From positions 2,728,001 through 2,792,000 of the forward strand of contig OY970336.1 of the NCBI GenBank assembly GCA_963717455.1: DNA of 64,000 nucleotides. Reading direction: 5' to 3'. A program made the position numbers and the translations under genes. This DNA comes from Bog-473 sp963717455. GTDB lineage: Bacteria; Actinomycetota; Acidimicrobiia; Acidimicrobiales; RAAP-2. Under the pieces are notes generated by a model that saw only the letters and a program-made list of their open reading frames with translations, did no database searches and was not told where the DNA came from. Shown piece by piece: positions 17,265 to 26,011 of this stretch. Within the stretch, counting starts at the first letter, position 1. Every line of letters begins with the position of its first letter.

Positions 17265-18932
17265 GTGAGCGTACAGGGCACCTTCAGCGCGACCCTGGTT
17301 GACGAGTGGGCGCGACTCGGGGTGACCGACGCGGTGATCTGCCCGGGCTCACGATCGACCCCTCTCGCGTTGGCTCTGGCAGGGCGCCTTCGGACCCACG
17401 TCCGGCTCGATGAGCGCAGCGCGGCCTTCTTCGCCTTGGGATTGGCGATGGCCACGGGAAAGCCGACGATCATCTGCGTGACGAGCGGCACGGCGGCGGT
17501 GGAGCTGCATCCCGCCGTCGTGGAGGCGCACCACGCCCGGATTCCGTTGATCGTGTGCACGGCGGATCGACCTCCAGAGTTGCACGACACCGGGGCACCT
17601 CAGACCATCGACCAAGACGGCCTGTACGCTTCGGCCGTGCGGTGGTCGGCCGCACCCGGCGTCCCTTCGGCGGGTCAGGAGGGGACCTGGAGGCCGCTGG
17701 CCGTCCGGGCCTTCAGCGAGTCGATCCAGGGCACGACGGGCCCAGGCCCGGTTCACCTCAACCTCGCCTTTCGCGAGCCCTTGATCGGGATGGCTGACGA
17801 GCTGCCACCCGGCCCGGGGCCGAAGGTCGTCGTCGGCGACGATCAGGCGAGTAGCGTGATCGGGGAGCCACTCCGGGGCCGCGGGATCATCGTGGCCGGC
17901 GGACTGACGCCCGAGCCGCCCCAACCCGACCGGGTGCTCGCGCTCGCCGAGAGGCTCGGGTGGCCCGTCATGGCCGACCCACGGTCAGAATGCCGGATGG
18001 TCGGCACGATCGCGGCCGCTGACTCCATCGTCCGCACGCATCCGCCCCTCGCCGAGACGATCGTGGTGATCGGCGCGCCGTGGCTCTCACGGGCGCTCGG
18101 TGAGTACATCACCGATGCCGCCGCCGCCGGAGCCAGGATCGTCGTCGTCGATCCCTGGAGGCAGTGGGCGGATCCCCTTCGAGTCGCGACGGAGTTCCAC
18201 TTCTGCCTGGCCGACCCCTGGCTCAATGCAGCCCTGGAGAATGCATCGCCCTGCGACCCCGAATGGCTGGGGTCGTGGCAGCTCTGGGAGGAGCGGGCGC
18301 AGGCCGCCATCGCCGGAGCGCTCGGGGGCGATCTCGGTGAGCCGCAGGTGGCCCGGGCCGTGCATCGCTGTGCGGCGGAGTCCGAAGCCGCTCTCGTCGT
18401 GTCGGCGTCCATGCCCATACGAGACCTGGAGTGGTTCGCTCCCGCTTTGACGAGACCACCTCGTGTGCTCGCCAATCGAGGTGTCAACGGGATCGACGGG
18501 GTCGTCTCGACGGCGCTGGGTGTCGCGTCCTCCGCAGACGCAGGCTGCCGCACCGTGGCACTGCTGGGCGACCTGGCGTTCCTTCATGATGTTTCGGGCC
18601 TCGTCAACATGCCCGACGTCCCGTGCACCTTCGTGGTGGTGGACAACGGTGGGGGAGGGATCTTCTCGTTCCTTCCCCAGGCGGGGGAGATCGAGCCGGA
18701 GCTGTTCGAGCGGCTCTTCGGCACGCCACCTACCAGCGACGTGACCGCGGTCGCGCGGGGGTTCGGGCTACCCGTCCACGAAGTCCTGTCACGTTCGGAG
18801 CTCGAGCCCGCCCTTGCGGCGGCCTCCGCCTCGTCCGCGCCCGCGGTCGTACGAGTGAAGGTGCCGGGGCGGTCGCAGAACGTCGCCCTGCACGAGGCGA
18901 TCAACGAGGCGGTCCGTCTCGCGCTGACGTGA
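17265..18932 (+). CDS. menD: 2-succinyl-5-enolpyruvyl-6-hydroxy-3-cyclohexene-1-carboxylate synthase
   Basis: A 555-residue thiamine-diphosphate enzyme. The N-terminal PYR domain has ICPGSRSTPLALAL and LDERSAAFFALGLA, where the glutamate region activates the cofactor. GAPQTIDQDGLY is a MenD signature, and the C-terminal PP domain has LLGDLAFLHDVSGL with the downstream VVDNGGGGIFSFLP metal-binding part. It condenses isochorismate with 2-oxoglutarate in menaquinone synthesis. GTG 17265 is preferred over GTG 17253 because the conserved sequence starts there; only 5 bp separate it from the menH start. Its last 32 bp overlap the convergent HNH gene. Confidence 0.94.
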   Translation: MSVQGTFSATLVDEWARLGVTDAVICPGSRSTPLALALAGRLRTHVRLDERSAAFFALGLAMATGKPTIICVTSGTAAVELHPAVVEAHHARIPLIVCTADRPPELHDTGAPQTIDQDGLYASAVRWSAAPGVPSAGQEGTWRPLAVRAFSESIQGTTGPGPVHLNLAFREPLIGMADELPPGPGPKVVVGDDQASSVIGEPLRGRGIIVAGGLTPEPPQPDRVLALAERLGWPVMADPRSECRMVGTIAAADSIVRTHPPLAETIVVIGAPWLSRALGEYITDAAAAGARIVVVDPWRQWADPLRVATEFHFCLADPWLNAALENASPCDPEWLGSWQLWEERAQAAIAGALGGDLGEPQVARAVHRCAAESEAALVVSASMPIRDLEWFAPALTRPPRVLANRGVNGIDGVVSTALGVASSADAGCRTVALLGDLAFLHDVSGLVNMPDVPCTFVVVDNGGGGIFSFLPQAGEIEPELFERLFGTPPTSDVTAVARGFGLPVHEVLSRSELEPALAAASASSAPAVVRVKVPGRSQNVALHEAINEAVRLALT

Positions 18933-20100
18933 AGGTCGGCGACGGCGTCGACGTGGAACGCCGTCCCGTGGGGCTCCGGAAGGTCAGTTCGACGTTGGCG
19001 TCGCCCGACATCTTCCACCCCATCTCGTGGACACAGCGGTGATGCTGATCGCAGAGCTCGACGAGGTTGCGTAGATCAGTCGGGCCGCCGTCGATCCAGT
19101 GGCGGACGTGGTGCACATCGGTGAACTCCGTGTGGGTGCAGCCGGGGAATCGACAGCCCTTGTCCCGGCGCCGGATCTCCAGCCGCTGCGCACCCGTGGG
19201 ATCTCGCCGTGTCCTTCCCAGGTTGAGGCTCTGCCCTCCAGGTCCGTCGGCCGAGACGAGCACCTTGGCGTCGCAGGCGAGCCGGCGGGCGACCTCCCGG
19301 GACAGCGGGCCGAGCACGTCGAGCTCGGCCCCACCATCACCCCCCGCCAGGAAGCCCATGTCGGCATGGACCACGACAGTGGGACGACTGCGGTGCCCAC
19401 CTCCGGCCCGGGGCTTGGCTGGCCCGGTCGATGTGGTGTCGCCGGCGCCCCCATCGGCGTCGTTCTTGCAGACGGCGACGAGGGCATCGGCCATGCGCTG
19501 GTCGAACGGGGTGTGGTCGCCGAGGCGACGGCGTGCCCGTGCGATGAGGGAGCTCTTCACGACGGTGTACTGGTCCTCCGGGAGCACGCCCGTGAAGCTC
19601 CGGCGCCGATCGTCGAAACGGAGAAAGCGGCGGGCGTAGATGCCGGTCGCCTGCTCGTCGGACTGGTTGCGGGCCGCGATCGCCAGCTCCCGGACCTGCT
19701 TGGCCGACCAGTGCGTCGCCTGCTCGGCCAGCTTGGCGTCGGTCTCGGGTTTGGCCACCTCGACGAGGGGCTTGACCTGGTCGAAGGAGAGCTTCCCCTT
19801 CGACAAGGCATCCGAGATCTTCGGAAGTTGATGGAGCCTCGCCGCGGCGGTCACCCATTCGCGCGCGGTCGTCGCCGTGACGCCACAGCGCTGCACGAGC
19901 CACGCCACCATGGACGTCGCGCCGTCGACCCGCCAGGCCTTGCGCCGGTCGAGTTCGACGACTGCGGCGAGCAGCTGGCTCTGGTGGGCAGAGATCGCCC
20001 GTTGATGCTGCGCCACGCTCGCCACGAGGCTCTCGGTCCGGCGGGACACGGTGTCGGGCCGGGGGTCGTCGCGGAGGGTGGAGAGCGCCATGCGAAGCAT
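18901..20100 (-). CDS. DUF222 and HNH endonuclease domain protein
   Basis: A 399-residue protein of the actinobacterial DUF222-HNH family. The N-terminal helical DUF222 part includes VAWLVQRCGVTATTAREWV. The C-terminal HNH nuclease domain contains the zinc pair CRFPGC, VHHVRHWIDGGPT with the catalytic histidines, and NLVELCDQHHRCVHE. Such proteins are found in many copies in actinobacteria; their biological role is unsettled. ATG 20100 or ATG 20091 is the likely start. The reading frame overlaps the 3' end of menD by 32 bp, so one transcript runs into the other antisense. A low-complexity Gly/Asp-rich linker sits before the HNH domain. Confidence 0.85.
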   Translation of the reverse strand: MLRMALSTLRDDPRPDTVSRRTESLVASVAQHQRAISAHQSQLLAAVVELDRRKAWRVDGATSMVAWLVQRCGVTATTAREWVTAAARLHQLPKISDALSKGKLSFDQVKPLVEVAKPETDAKLAEQATHWSAKQVRELAIAARNQSDEQATGIYARRFLRFDDRRRSFTGVLPEDQYTVVKSSLIARARRRLGDHTPFDQRMADALVAVCKNDADGGAGDTTSTGPAKPRAGGGHRSRPTVVVHADMGFLAGGDGGAELDVLGPLSREVARRLACDAKVLVSADGPGGQSLNLGRTRRDPTGAQRLEIRRRDKGCRFPGCTHTEFTDVHHVRHWIDGGPTDLRNLVELCDQHHRCVHEMGWKMSGDANVELTFRSPTGRRSTSTPSPTFTSARDGPPR

Positions 20101-20171
20101 GAACGGTCGCCCCAGACGCCCCCGGCGCGACAACCGCGCTCCAGCCGGCTAGGCCTCTACCGCCGCCGTGG

Positions 20172-21629
20172 TCATCGGTAGCGATCGGCTGGGACCCACT
20201 CTCCGTGACTGCGCAGGGGCAGGCGTTCGGGAAGGCGGATGATCGCCTCGGGGCCGCGGCGTCCCATGGTCGATGCGTCCAGGACGTAGAGGGAGCTCGT
20301 CCCGGTGTTCACGTCGTCGACCACGGTGAGCAGCCAGCCCTCCTCATCGCTGCGTCCGTCCTCAGCCCGGACGAACACCGGCTCACTGGCCCTGCGCCAT
20401 GGACCGGGATTCCAGGCGACGACTTCGTCCCTGTCGAGGTCGAACTTCAAGAGGCCCTCCGGAAACACGCCGACAGCCGAGTCATCCCAGGTCATCTCGA
20501 CGCTGTAGCCATACCGGAAAGCCACACCCTCACACGCCGCGTCGATGCGTGGGTACTCGACGTGGCGATCATCGAGCTGCATCCGTTCCACTCGATCGCC
20601 CACGATCCGCAAGCGCTCCATCACGGCCAGGCCGCCACCGATCGTCGACAAGCCGATCCCTCCGGGACCGACGACCGAAGCCGACAAGTCGACCGGCTGG
20701 CCGACCTCAGGTGCCGGATACCGGCACACGTAGAGCACGATGGCGCCGTCATCGCCGCCGCCGCCGTCGACCTCCGCCGCCCCGAGCACGTGCGTGACCA
20801 AGCAGGGATCGAGACGGAACCACCGGACCCCAACCCCCATCCCAACCCCGACCTCGACGCCACCGCCGTCGCCACCGCCGTCGCCACCGCCGTCGCCACC
20901 GCGCCGGACGATCCCCATCCAAGCCTCCGCACCCGGCACCCAACCGAACGGCACTGCGCTCTCCGAGGCGTCGGCCAGCCTGGTCGTCGGCGACTCGATG
21001 AAGACGACGTGATTCGTCGTCACGCCGATGTCGTGTTGCCACGTCGCCCGTTCGATCTCCACCGACTGTGCACTGCGCAGCCCGCCGCCCGCCTCCCATT
21101 CACCGATCCGCAGCCAGATCCCCTCCTCAAGACCAGCCGCATCGGTCCCGTCGGCCTCGACCCGAGGGCGGTCCAGGCCGTCGTCGACCGCGAACAGCAC
21201 CCGACTGCCGTCCGACGCCACTCGATGCACGTGCGACGCAACCGGGACCGTCAGGCCCCCGACGAACTGCTGGGGCTCGAGGAAGCGGGAGTACTGCGAG
21301 GGGATCCCTGCTTCGGGGAGGGCCAGCACCGAGCCGGCGTGCCAGAGCACACCAGCGTCGGCGTCGGACTCGCGCCGCAGGTAGGACACGGCCCTGCCAT
21401 CGCGGAGCTCCAGCGCATGGATGGCCCCGCGGGGCTCCCTCACCTGGCCGCCCTCCTCTCTTTCGACTCCACTGGCGGCGACACCCCCAGGCCCACCGCC
21501 AGCGCCACCGCCAGCGCCAGCTCCAACCCCCACCTGCCCCGGCCCAACCCGGAACAGCATCCCCTGCAGGTCAGGAGGCAACACACCCTCCATCGGCAGC
21601 GCCAGCCCCTGTGAGACCCCGATCACCAT
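20172..21629 (-). CDS. Carotenoid oxygenase family protein
   Basis: A 485-residue member of the RPE65/carotenoid cleavage oxygenase family. It starts with the typical LPPDLQGMLFRVGPG, then LWHAGSVLAL, and has four histidines in the positions that hold the non-haem iron: SHVHRV, WQHDIGVTTNHVVF, LVTHVLGAA and LRSHGEWVP at the end. VEYPRID is also typical. Such enzymes cleave carotenoids, stilbenoids or similar double bonds. Two glycine-rich inserts, one near residue 40 and one of GGDG repeats near 245, are unusual and could be unfolded loops. The start is ATG 21629, with TAGGTT 10 nt upstream. It is divergent from tyrS. Confidence 0.85.
   Translation of the reverse strand: MVIGVSQGLALPMEGVLPPDLQGMLFRVGPGQVGVGAGAGGGAGGGPGGVAASGVEREEGGQVREPRGAIHALELRDGRAVSYLRRESDADAGVLWHAGSVLALPEAGIPSQYSRFLEPQQFVGGLTVPVASHVHRVASDGSRVLFAVDDGLDRPRVEADGTDAAGLEEGIWLRIGEWEAGGGLRSAQSVEIERATWQHDIGVTTNHVVFIESPTTRLADASESAVPFGWVPGAEAWMGIVRRGGDGGGDGGGDGGGVEVGVGMGVGVRWFRLDPCLVTHVLGAAEVDGGGGDDGAIVLYVCRYPAPEVGQPVDLSASVVGPGGIGLSTIGGGLAVMERLRIVGDRVERMQLDDRHVEYPRIDAACEGVAFRYGYSVEMTWDDSAVGVFPEGLLKFDLDRDEVVAWNPGPWRRASEPVFVRAEDGRSDEEGWLLTVVDDVNTGTSSLYVLDASTMGRRGPEAIIRLPERLPLRSHGEWVPADRYR
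20859..20903. repeat. 12-bp tandem repeat inside the carotenoid oxygenase gene
   Basis: GCCACCGCCGTC is repeated three times plus a partial fourth copy. On the coding strand it encodes a run of GGDG units. Such a run can change copy number by slippage without shifting the frame. Confidence 0.75.
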
Positions 21630-21665
21630 GCGGCCGATCAACCTACCTGCGTATGGCAAAGTCGG

Positions 21666-22952
21666 GTGATGCCCACGCTGTCTGAGGACCTCGCCTTCCG
21701 CGGCCTGATCCACCAGATGACCGACACCGAGCTCCCGAAGCGGCTCGATCAACCCGGCCTCACGGTCTACGCGGGGTTCGACCCGTCGGCGGACAGTCTC
21801 CACGTGGGCAACCTCCTCCAGCTGTGCACACTGCGGAGGTTCCAGGACGCCGGTCACCGACCGATCTCCCTTGCCGGCGGCGGCACCGGCATGATCGGCG
21901 ACCCAGGCGGCAAGGAGGACGAGCGCCAGCTCCTCGACCTGCAGATGCTCGAGGGCCACCTCGAGCGCATCCGGCCCCAGCTCGGTCAATTCCTGGACCT
22001 GCAGGGCGGGGGCGGGAACGGCCGTGCCCTCCTGCTGAACAACGCCGACTGGCTGGGCGGCATGTCGGTCCTCGAGTTCCTCCGCGATGTCGGCAAGCAC
22101 TTCACCGTGAACCAGATGGTCGCAAAGGAGTCGGTGAAGACACGCTTCGAGCGGCCGGACCAGGGGATCTCCTACACCGAGTTCAGCTACATGCTGCTCC
22201 AGGCCTATGACTTCCTGCGCCTGCACATCGACCACGGCTGCGACCTCCAGATCGGCGGCAGCGACCAGTGGGGCAACATCACCATGGGCGTCGAGCTCGT
22301 CCGCAAGGTCTGTGGGGACGAGGTGTGGGGCCTCACCACCCCCCTCATCCTCAAGCCCGACGGCACCAAGTACGGCAAGAGCGAGACCGGCACCGTCTGG
22401 CTCGATCCCGCCAGGACGAGTCCTTTCGCCATGTACCAGTTCTTCGTCAACACGCCGGACGAACAGGTCGGCCAGCTCCTCCGCTACCTCACGTTCCTCG
22501 ACCACGAGGGGATCGAGGCCCTCGATGCGGAGACCGCCGAGCACCCCCAGCCCCGCGCCGCCCAACGAGCGCTTGCCCGCTCAGTCGTCGCCCTCGTGCA
22601 CGGCGAGTCGGAGGTCGACAAGTGCGAGGAGGCCTCCGCAGCTCTCTTTGGCGAGGAGATCGCCGGCCTCGGCGAGGAGATGCTGCTCGCTGTCACCGGG
22701 GACGCTCCGAGCACCGACGTCGCGCGGACGGAGCTCCTCGAGGGCATCACCCTCGCCGACATCTTCGAGCGCACTGGCCTGGTCAAGTCGAAGGCGGAGG
22801 CGAGGCGCACCATCGAGCAGGGGGGCGCCTACGTCAACAACGTGCGCCAGGCCGACGCCGCCCGCACGCTTGGTCCCGAGGACCTCCTGCACGACCGCTA
22901 CGTCGTGCTGCGCAAGGGCCGTCGGGACGTCCACATCGTCCGGGCCGTATGA
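21666..22952 (+). CDS. tyrS: Tyrosyl-tRNA synthetase
   Basis: A 428-residue class I aminoacyl-tRNA synthetase. The HIGH-type motif is in AGFDPSADSLHVGNLLQL, the tyrosine pocket in GGSDQWGNITMG, and the KMSKS equivalent is KYGKS in GTKYGKSETGTVWLD. The C-terminal S4 RNA-binding domain is VKSKAEARRTIEQGGAYVNN. It charges tRNA-Tyr. The start may be GTG 21666 or ATG 21669; TATGGC lies 8 nt before the GTG, so the GTG is listed. The stop overlaps the ATG of the lipoprotein gene, so tyrS heads an operon of three overlapping genes. No T-box or other leader was seen. Confidence 0.95.
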   Translation: MMPTLSEDLAFRGLIHQMTDTELPKRLDQPGLTVYAGFDPSADSLHVGNLLQLCTLRRFQDAGHRPISLAGGGTGMIGDPGGKEDERQLLDLQMLEGHLERIRPQLGQFLDLQGGGGNGRALLLNNADWLGGMSVLEFLRDVGKHFTVNQMVAKESVKTRFERPDQGISYTEFSYMLLQAYDFLRLHIDHGCDLQIGGSDQWGNITMGVELVRKVCGDEVWGLTTPLILKPDGTKYGKSETGTVWLDPARTSPFAMYQFFVNTPDEQVGQLLRYLTFLDHEGIEALDAETAEHPQPRAAQRALARSVVALVHGESEVDKCEEASAALFGEEIAGLGEEMLLAVTGDAPSTDVARTELLEGITLADIFERTGLVKSKAEARRTIEQGGAYVNNVRQADAARTLGPEDLLHDRYVVLRKGRRDVHIVRAV

Positions 22953-23462
22953 GGCGCCGGTCCCGGGCCGCCTCCGTCGTCCTCGTCCTCATGCTCGGTT
23001 CAGCCCTCACGCTCACCTCTTGTGCCGGGGCCGATCAGCGGGGCTCGCCAGCTCATCGGATGTCGGTGTGGGTGAGCGGGACTGACTTCGGCAGCTCCAT
23101 CGGCACGCTGATCGCCGACAACGCCCGGGTGCCCAAGGACGTCGCCAACGGGACGGGCGCCGTCCACGCCGCCTGCAGCACCCTCCTCAACGACGCGCGA
23201 GATGGCCTACGCGGAGCTGCCGTCGCCCGACCCTGACGTCAACCAGCTCCTCAACAGCGCCTACACACTCGAGCAGGCAGCCGCCAACGACTGCTACAAC
23301 GCGGGCACCACGAACACGAAGCTGTTGACAAAGGCCGAGCACGAGGGGATCAAGGCCGAGGCGCTCTACAACGAGACACTGCAGCGGATCCGGCAGATCG
23401 ACGGCAAAACGGTCCCGACGACGACGACCACCGACAACTCGACGGGCGGCATCTTCGGGTGA
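22949..23462 (+). pseudogene. Lipoprotein of unknown function interrupted by a frameshift
   Basis: From ATG 22949, overlapping the tyrS stop, the reading frame begins with an arginine-rich signal peptide and a lipobox ending LTLTSC (C25), so the product would be anchored to the outer face of the cell membrane. That frame ends at 23236 with unrelated sequence, while the downstream frame carries on convincingly (AYAELPSPDPDVNQLLN to NSTGGIFG, stop 23462). Removing one C in GCGCGAG near 23197-23203 gives a continuous LLNDAEMAYAELP. The family is not recognised; two cysteines and a threonine-rich tail are visible. It overlaps the flavin reductase gene by 4 bp. The cause of the break is unknown. 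Confidence 0.65.
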
Positions 23463-24016
23463 GCGCCGCATGCGCCCCCGACTCCGCCAACGCCGGCGCC
23501 GCCAACACCCCCGACGAGGACCTCGACCGTCACCGGCGCCGGGTGCTGTGGGCACTCCCGACCGGCCTGTACCTGGTGGGCAGCCGCGTCGACGCCGAGG
23601 TGAACCTCATGACCGCCAACCTCGTCGTCCAGGTGTGCATCGACCCCAAGCTCGTCGCGGTCGCGCTCGAGCGCGACTCGGTGACGACCCGGCTCGTGCT
23701 GGCTGGAGGATCCTTCTCGATCTCGTTGCTCGACCGAGCCGACCGCGACGTGGTGCGGCGCTTCGTGAGACCGGTCAGCGAGGTCGAACGGGCCGCCGAC
23801 GGGGTCGTCCTCGCCATGTCGGGCCACCCCGTCTCGGAGGTCGGACCCGATCGGCTGCCCGTGCTGGCAGGCGCGGTGGGCTACCTCGCCTGCACCGTGA
23901 GGAGCGCGGAGGAGCTCGGGAGCCACCTGCTGTGCATCGGGGAGGTCACCGAGGTCGGGGGGGAGCCGTCGGAGGTGCTGCGCATGGAGGACACGCGCAT
24001 GCACTACGGCGGCTAG
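23459..24016 (+). CDS. Flavin reductase domain protein
   Basis: A 185-residue protein of the FMN-binding flavin reductase family. It has the split-barrel core LPTGLYLVGSRVDAEVNLMTAN, VCIDPKLVAVALERDS and GGSFSISLLD, and a C-terminal LLCIGEVTEVG. Such proteins reduce free flavin with NAD(P)H or supply reduced flavin to a partner oxygenase. No partner monooxygenase is next to it. GTG 23459 overlaps the stop of the lipoprotein gene in a GTGA junction, placing it in the tyrS unit. The first 28 residues are an unstructured extension. Confidence 0.82.
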   Translation: MSAACAPDSANAGAANTPDEDLDRHRRRVLWALPTGLYLVGSRVDAEVNLMTANLVVQVCIDPKLVAVALERDSVTTRLVLAGGSFSISLLDRADRDVVRRFVRPVSEVERAADGVVLAMSGHPVSEVGPDRLPVLAGAVGYLACTVRSAEELGSHLLCIGEVTEVGGEPSEVLRMEDTRMHYGG

Positions 24017-24030
24017 TTCGCGCCCTGCGA

Positions 24031-24264
24031 TCAGTCGGCGCCACGCTGGTCCGGCGGCCGCAGGTCGATGCGCAGGGTGAGGATCCCGTCGACCAGATCG
24101 GCCTGGGCATCGCCGATCATGGCGAAGTCCGTGTAGTCCCGCTGGGCCTGCTCGCGGAAACGCTGCCGCTCGGCGCCCTCGATCGGCGGCATGCCGCGGT
24201 TGCGCACAGCCTCGGCCCGCTCCCGGAAGCGGACCACCATCTCTTGGGGGTCGAACTCGGGCAC
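24031..24264 (-). CDS. Small conserved protein of unknown function
   Basis: A 77-residue, charged protein starting at GTG 24264 (PEFDPQEMVVRFRERAEAV) with a C-terminal beta-type stretch LVDGILTLRIDLRPPD. No signal peptide or helix bundle is evident. TACGCT (24277-24272) ends 7 nt before the start, the leaderless arrangement seen elsewhere, which supports it as a real gene. It is divergent from the NTF2-like gene with only 32 bp between starts. The family is not recognised. Confidence 0.6.
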   Translation of the reverse strand: MPEFDPQEMVVRFRERAEAVRNRGMPPIEGAERQRFREQAQRDYTDFAMIGDAQADLVDGILTLRIDLRPPDQRGAD

Positions 24265-24296
24265 GGCGGTCAGCGTAGAGGTTTAATGGTCTGACG

Positions 24297-24734
24297 ATGA
24301 GCAAGGCGAAGGACAAGGAAACGGAGGGCAACCAGGTCGCCCCCGCCGCGGACCCCGGCCACGGCCCACCCCTGCTGCAGGCACCCCTCACCGCGGCGTC
24401 CATCGCCGGCCGGGTCCGCCGGGCGCTCGATGCAGCCGATCTCGACGAGTTCGCCGCTCTCCTCAGCCCCGACGTGCAGTGGGGGGCGCCGGGCGACCCC
24501 ACACCGCCGTGCCGCAACCGCAACCATGTGCTCCGGTGGTACGCCAAGGGCAGGGCCAAGGGGCGCCGCGCCACGGTCACCGAGGTCGAGGTGCAGGGCA
24601 ACGCGCTGCTGGTGGGTGTGACGTTGGAGGACGGCGAGGAGCGCTGGCAGGTGATGCGGGTGGGACCCCAGAGCGTGAACGACATCCGGGGTTACGAGGA
24701 CCGGTCCAGCGCCGCCGATGGTTTGAGCTGCTGA
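24297..24734 (+). CDS. NTF2/SnoaL-like protein
   Basis: A 145-residue protein. After about 35 unstructured residues comes a SnoaL/NTF2-type domain: VRRALDAADLDEFAALLSPDVQW and a beta sheet ending in ERWQVMRVG. These folds act as small-molecule enzymes or binding domains; no catalytic residue set can be named with confidence. A TTTAAT hexamer (24282-24287) ends 9 nt before ATG 24297, so the mRNA may have almost no leader. It stands alone on the plus strand. Confidence 0.7.
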   Translation: MSKAKDKETEGNQVAPAADPGHGPPLLQAPLTAASIAGRVRRALDAADLDEFAALLSPDVQWGAPGDPTPPCRNRNHVLRWYAKGRAKGRRATVTEVEVQGNALLVGVTLEDGEERWQVMRVGPQSVNDIRGYEDRSSAADGLSC

Positions 24735-24857
24735 CCTGGGCCAGGGCGGGCTGACCGCCCGCAACCACTACACTGGTACGGCGGCCGAGATGGCCCGTAC
24801 GGTCTGACTGTGGGGCGGGACGCCTTCGGTGCGGACCAGGTGTGACAAGGAGTTCTC

Positions 24858-25064
24858 GTGAAAAAGGGACGCCATCGGCGCTTCGAGGAAGCGCGCAGCC
24901 TGAAGCGGTCGTCGACCGAGTCCACGGGACGGTGCGTCGAATGCGGAGCTGAGCCCGACGACGTCCACGCGTCCTGGTGCCTCGCGGAGGAGGACCAGTA
25001 CGACCGCATCCTCGGATCGATCCCGGCGCCCTCGTACTCGGACGACGACCCGCTCAAGGACTGA
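24858..25064 (+). CDS. Small cysteine-containing protein of unknown function
   Basis: A 68-residue protein with a very basic N-terminus (KKGRHRRFEEARSLKRSS) and three cysteines in RCVECG and SWCLAEE, suggesting a small metal-binding or nucleic-acid-binding protein. GTG 24858 has a clear AAGGAG ribosome site. A TACACT hexamer near 24768 may be its promoter, giving a leader of about 80 nt. That leader contains the pairing segments GTACGG and CCGTAC. The gene ends 19 bp before the convergent cysteine-rich gene. No family is recognised. Confidence 0.65.
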   Translation: MKKGRHRRFEEARSLKRSSTESTGRCVECGAEPDDVHASWCLAEEDQYDRILGSIPAPSYSDDDPLKD

Positions 25065-25083
25065 CCCGCTCACCCCCAGGAGC

Positions 25084-25854
25084 TCAGGCCCCAGCCGCGG
25101 CATCGGCCGAACCGGTGCGGCTCCGCACAGCCGGGTGGGGGAGCGCCACACCCTGACTCCGCAGGCTCTCGCGCTCTTGGACGAGGGCGACGAAGCGCTC
25201 GTAGACCTTCTTCCCCACCATCGTGGTGAGCTCGGCCTCCATCTCCTTGTAGACGGGCTTGGAGCCCACGAAGGCGTCGGGGGCCTCGGTGCACCACCAG
25301 TGGAACTCGCGGCCGCCCTTGCCCCAGTGGCGGCGGTCCCACTGGCGGATGACCGAGGTCACGTGGCCCTCGTCGTCGTCGACCTGGTCCTCCCGACGCA
25401 GGGGGAGCTGCCAGCACACCTCGGGCTTGAGGGTCATCGGGTTCACGCCCCGTCGGACTGCGGCGATGTGGAAGGCGCAGCCCGCCCCGGCGGGGAAGTC
25501 CGGGCGGTTGAGGAAGATGCAGGCGTCCTTGTGCAGCTGCGTCACCGTCTCGCCGTGCTTGTTCGTGTGGATCAGCTTCTTCTTGGTCCCGTGGTTCTGC
25601 CACTCCTCGGCAGTGAGCGTGGCGGCCACCTTCTCCACGTGCCGGGCGTCCTTCTTGTCGACCAGGTGCGCCCCGTAGCTGCAGCAGCCCTGCACCAGCT
25701 CGGGCGCGGGCCCCGTGAGCACGCCCTGGCACCCGTTGCCGAAGATGCAGGTCCAGTTACTGGTCAAGAACGTGACGTCGAACACCCACGTCCGCTCCTC
25801 GTCCTCGTCCTCGAAGCTGAGCCACTCGTGCGTGTCCGTCGGTGTGCGCGCCAC
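25084..25854 (-). CDS. Conserved cysteine-rich actinobacterial protein
   Basis: A 256-residue soluble protein that I recall as widely conserved in actinobacteria but without an established function. Conserved segments include SNWTCIFGNGCQGVLTGPAP, QGCCSYGAHLVDKKD, DACIFLNRPDFPAGAGCAFH, KPEVCWQLPLRR and WWCTEAPDAF. The many spaced cysteines and histidines suggest a metal or Fe-S site, similar in style to YkgJ-like metal-chelating proteins. GTG 25854 is supported by TAACGT ending 8 nt upstream. It has no co-directional neighbour in an overlap, so context gives no functional clue. Confidence 0.7.
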   Translation of the reverse strand: MARTPTDTHEWLSFEDEDEERTWVFDVTFLTSNWTCIFGNGCQGVLTGPAPELVQGCCSYGAHLVDKKDARHVEKVAATLTAEEWQNHGTKKKLIHTNKHGETVTQLHKDACIFLNRPDFPAGAGCAFHIAAVRRGVNPMTLKPEVCWQLPLRREDQVDDDEGHVTSVIRQWDRRHWGKGGREFHWWCTEAPDAFVGSKPVYKEMEAELTTMVGKKVYERFVALVQERESLRSQGVALPHPAVRSRTGSADAAAGA

Positions 25855-26011
25855 GGCCAGGCACGTTACACGTGCGGACCGCGCACTCTCACCGGCACGC
25901 GCTCAGCGGCGACAGAGGCCAGCCCGCCCCGCCTTCCCAACCGACCCGGACCCGGGGCGGGCCTTCGGACTCCACCAACAAGAGCCCGAGCCCGACCCGA
26001 GTCCAGTCGAG

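Noticed and set aside
19099..20181. Open frame on the plus strand opposite the HNH gene
   Set aside because: No recognisable motif, and the minus strand has an intact DUF222/HNH protein.
20829..20910. Possible CRISPR-like or VNTR element
   Set aside because: The 12-bp units are contiguous with no spacers and lie in frame inside a gene, so it is a coding tandem repeat.
24735..24857. Possible riboswitch before the small cysteine protein
   Set aside because: Only one short inverted repeat (GTACGG/CCGTAC) was seen and no known riboswitch core could be recognised.
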